Shown: positions 63,573 to 64,000 of the stretch, piece by piece
How the letters are laid out: each line of letters begins with the position of its first letter
How positions within the stretch are numbered: position 1 is the stretch's first letter
NCBI GenBank assembly: GCA_963781215.1
Contig: CAWAFE010000022.1
Coordinates: 1 to 64,000 of the forward strand
DNA length: 64,000 bases
Direction: 5' to 3'
Origin: AP-15 sp963781215
GTDB lineage: Bacteria; Pseudomonadota; Alphaproteobacteria; ATCC43930; CGMCC-115725
The notes under the pieces: model-generated
Database searches by the model: none
Seen by the model: the letters and a program-made list of their open reading frames with translations, nothing else
Told to the model about the DNA's origin: nothing
Position numbers and translations under genes: made by a program

Positions 63573-64000
63573 ATGAGCGAGCGGGAACCGATGATCAAGG
63601 CGCGTCGCGCCGAGGGACGGCGTGACGGAACCGGGTCGAAGGCTGAACCGCCTTCCCGCATCCCCGCATCCCCGCGCCGGTCGACCAGCCGAACCCAGGA
63701 TATCGATCGGCATGTCGGTGGGCGGGTTCGCGAGCGGCGGATCATGCTCGGGCTGACGCAGCAGCAGCTCGCCGACCTGATCGGGGTGACCTATCAGCAG
63801 GCGCACAAATACGAGCGCGCGATCAACCGGGTTTCGGCCGGGCGCCTGTTCGAGATCGCGCAGGTGCTGAGCGTCCCGGTCAGCTATTTCTTCGACGGGT
63901 TGGCGCAGGAGAACGAGCGTTCGGTGAGCCCGCGCGAGCGCATGTGCCTCGAGCTGGCGCGCAACTTTGCCCAGATTCCGAACGAACGGCACCAGGAGGC
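63573..64000 (+). CDS. XRE-family transcriptional regulator, cut by window end
   Basis: At least 142 codons from ATG 63573, still open at 64000. A basic disordered N-terminus (MSEREPMIKARRAEGRRDGT) precedes a helix-turn-helix: HVGGRVRERRIMLGLTQQQL, ADLIGVTYQQAHKYERAINR, VSAGRLFEIAQVLSVPVSYF. The TYQQAHKYERGxNR recognition helix is typical of alphaproteobacterial XRE regulators, often encoded near metK. The C-terminus is outside the window. Confidence 0.88.
   Translation, partial: MSEREPMIKARRAEGRRDGTGSKAEPPSRIPASPRRSTSRTQDIDRHVGGRVRERRIMLGLTQQQLADLIGVTYQQAHKYERAINRVSAGRLFEIAQVLSVPVSYFFDGLAQENERSVSPRERMCLELARNFAQIPNERHQE

Overview
The window looks like a GC-rich alphaproteobacterial chromosome, probably a Rhodospirillales-type soil or environmental organism. 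The evidence is the block rsmI-yraN-BON lipoprotein-SirB1 protein-gshB with a divergent LppC-type lipoprotein, MucR/Ros and XRE regulators, a putative EcfG-type promoter, and catabolic genes typical of that group (Rieske oxygenase, SDRs, acyl-CoA dehydrogenase, MaoC plus CoA-ester lyase).

Bases 1-32,800 are an accessory region crowded with decayed DNA. From left to right it holds: a secreted DUF1036 protein with a cysteine-repeat tail; a broken IS91-type transposase and its partner tyrosine recombinase, each split by an almost identical 23-bp palindromic insert; a broken Tn3-type transposase interrupted by an IS3 element, which is itself interrupted by a complete IS21 element with a 6-bp target duplication; a 1288-residue membrane-anchored STAND-like NTPase with 14 copies of a 42-residue repeat; a module with an intact tyrosine integrase, a DUF2513 relic and a MucR regulator, followed by relics of the same integrase; a solute-binding protein, a CAP/SCP secreted protein, a cyclase-hydrolase gene split by a frameshift, a resolvase stub, a small two-gene peptidoglycan-binding operon, a broken IS66, and two polysaccharide deacetylases.

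The most notable signal is at 30.9-32.9 kb. A selenocysteine tRNA gene (selC, anticodon TCA) lies next to a decaying gene of the UGSC family. That gene has an in-frame TGA exactly at the U of the UGSC motif, followed by a hairpin with the geometry expected of a bacterial SECIS. A second decayed gene lies between them in the same orientation.

Bases 33,000-64,000 are ordinary dense chromosome: Rieske oxygenase, radical SAM protein, TerC and MFS membrane proteins, SAM hydrolase, DedA, MaoC plus CoA lyase, RlmM-like methyltransferase, acyl-CoA dehydrogenase, several SDRs and hydrolases, a cytochrome c, an amidohydrolase, MepA, a copper-delivery set (DUF2946-like, PCu(A)C, Sco), a DUF2237 gene with a partial duplicate, then gshB through LppC, an LLM oxidoreductase, an EAL protein, and an XRE regulator cut by the window end.

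Many genes carry single-base frameshifts, including rsmI and DUF2237 in otherwise conserved surroundings. Some of these may be assembly errors. The multi-lesion mobile genes are true relics.
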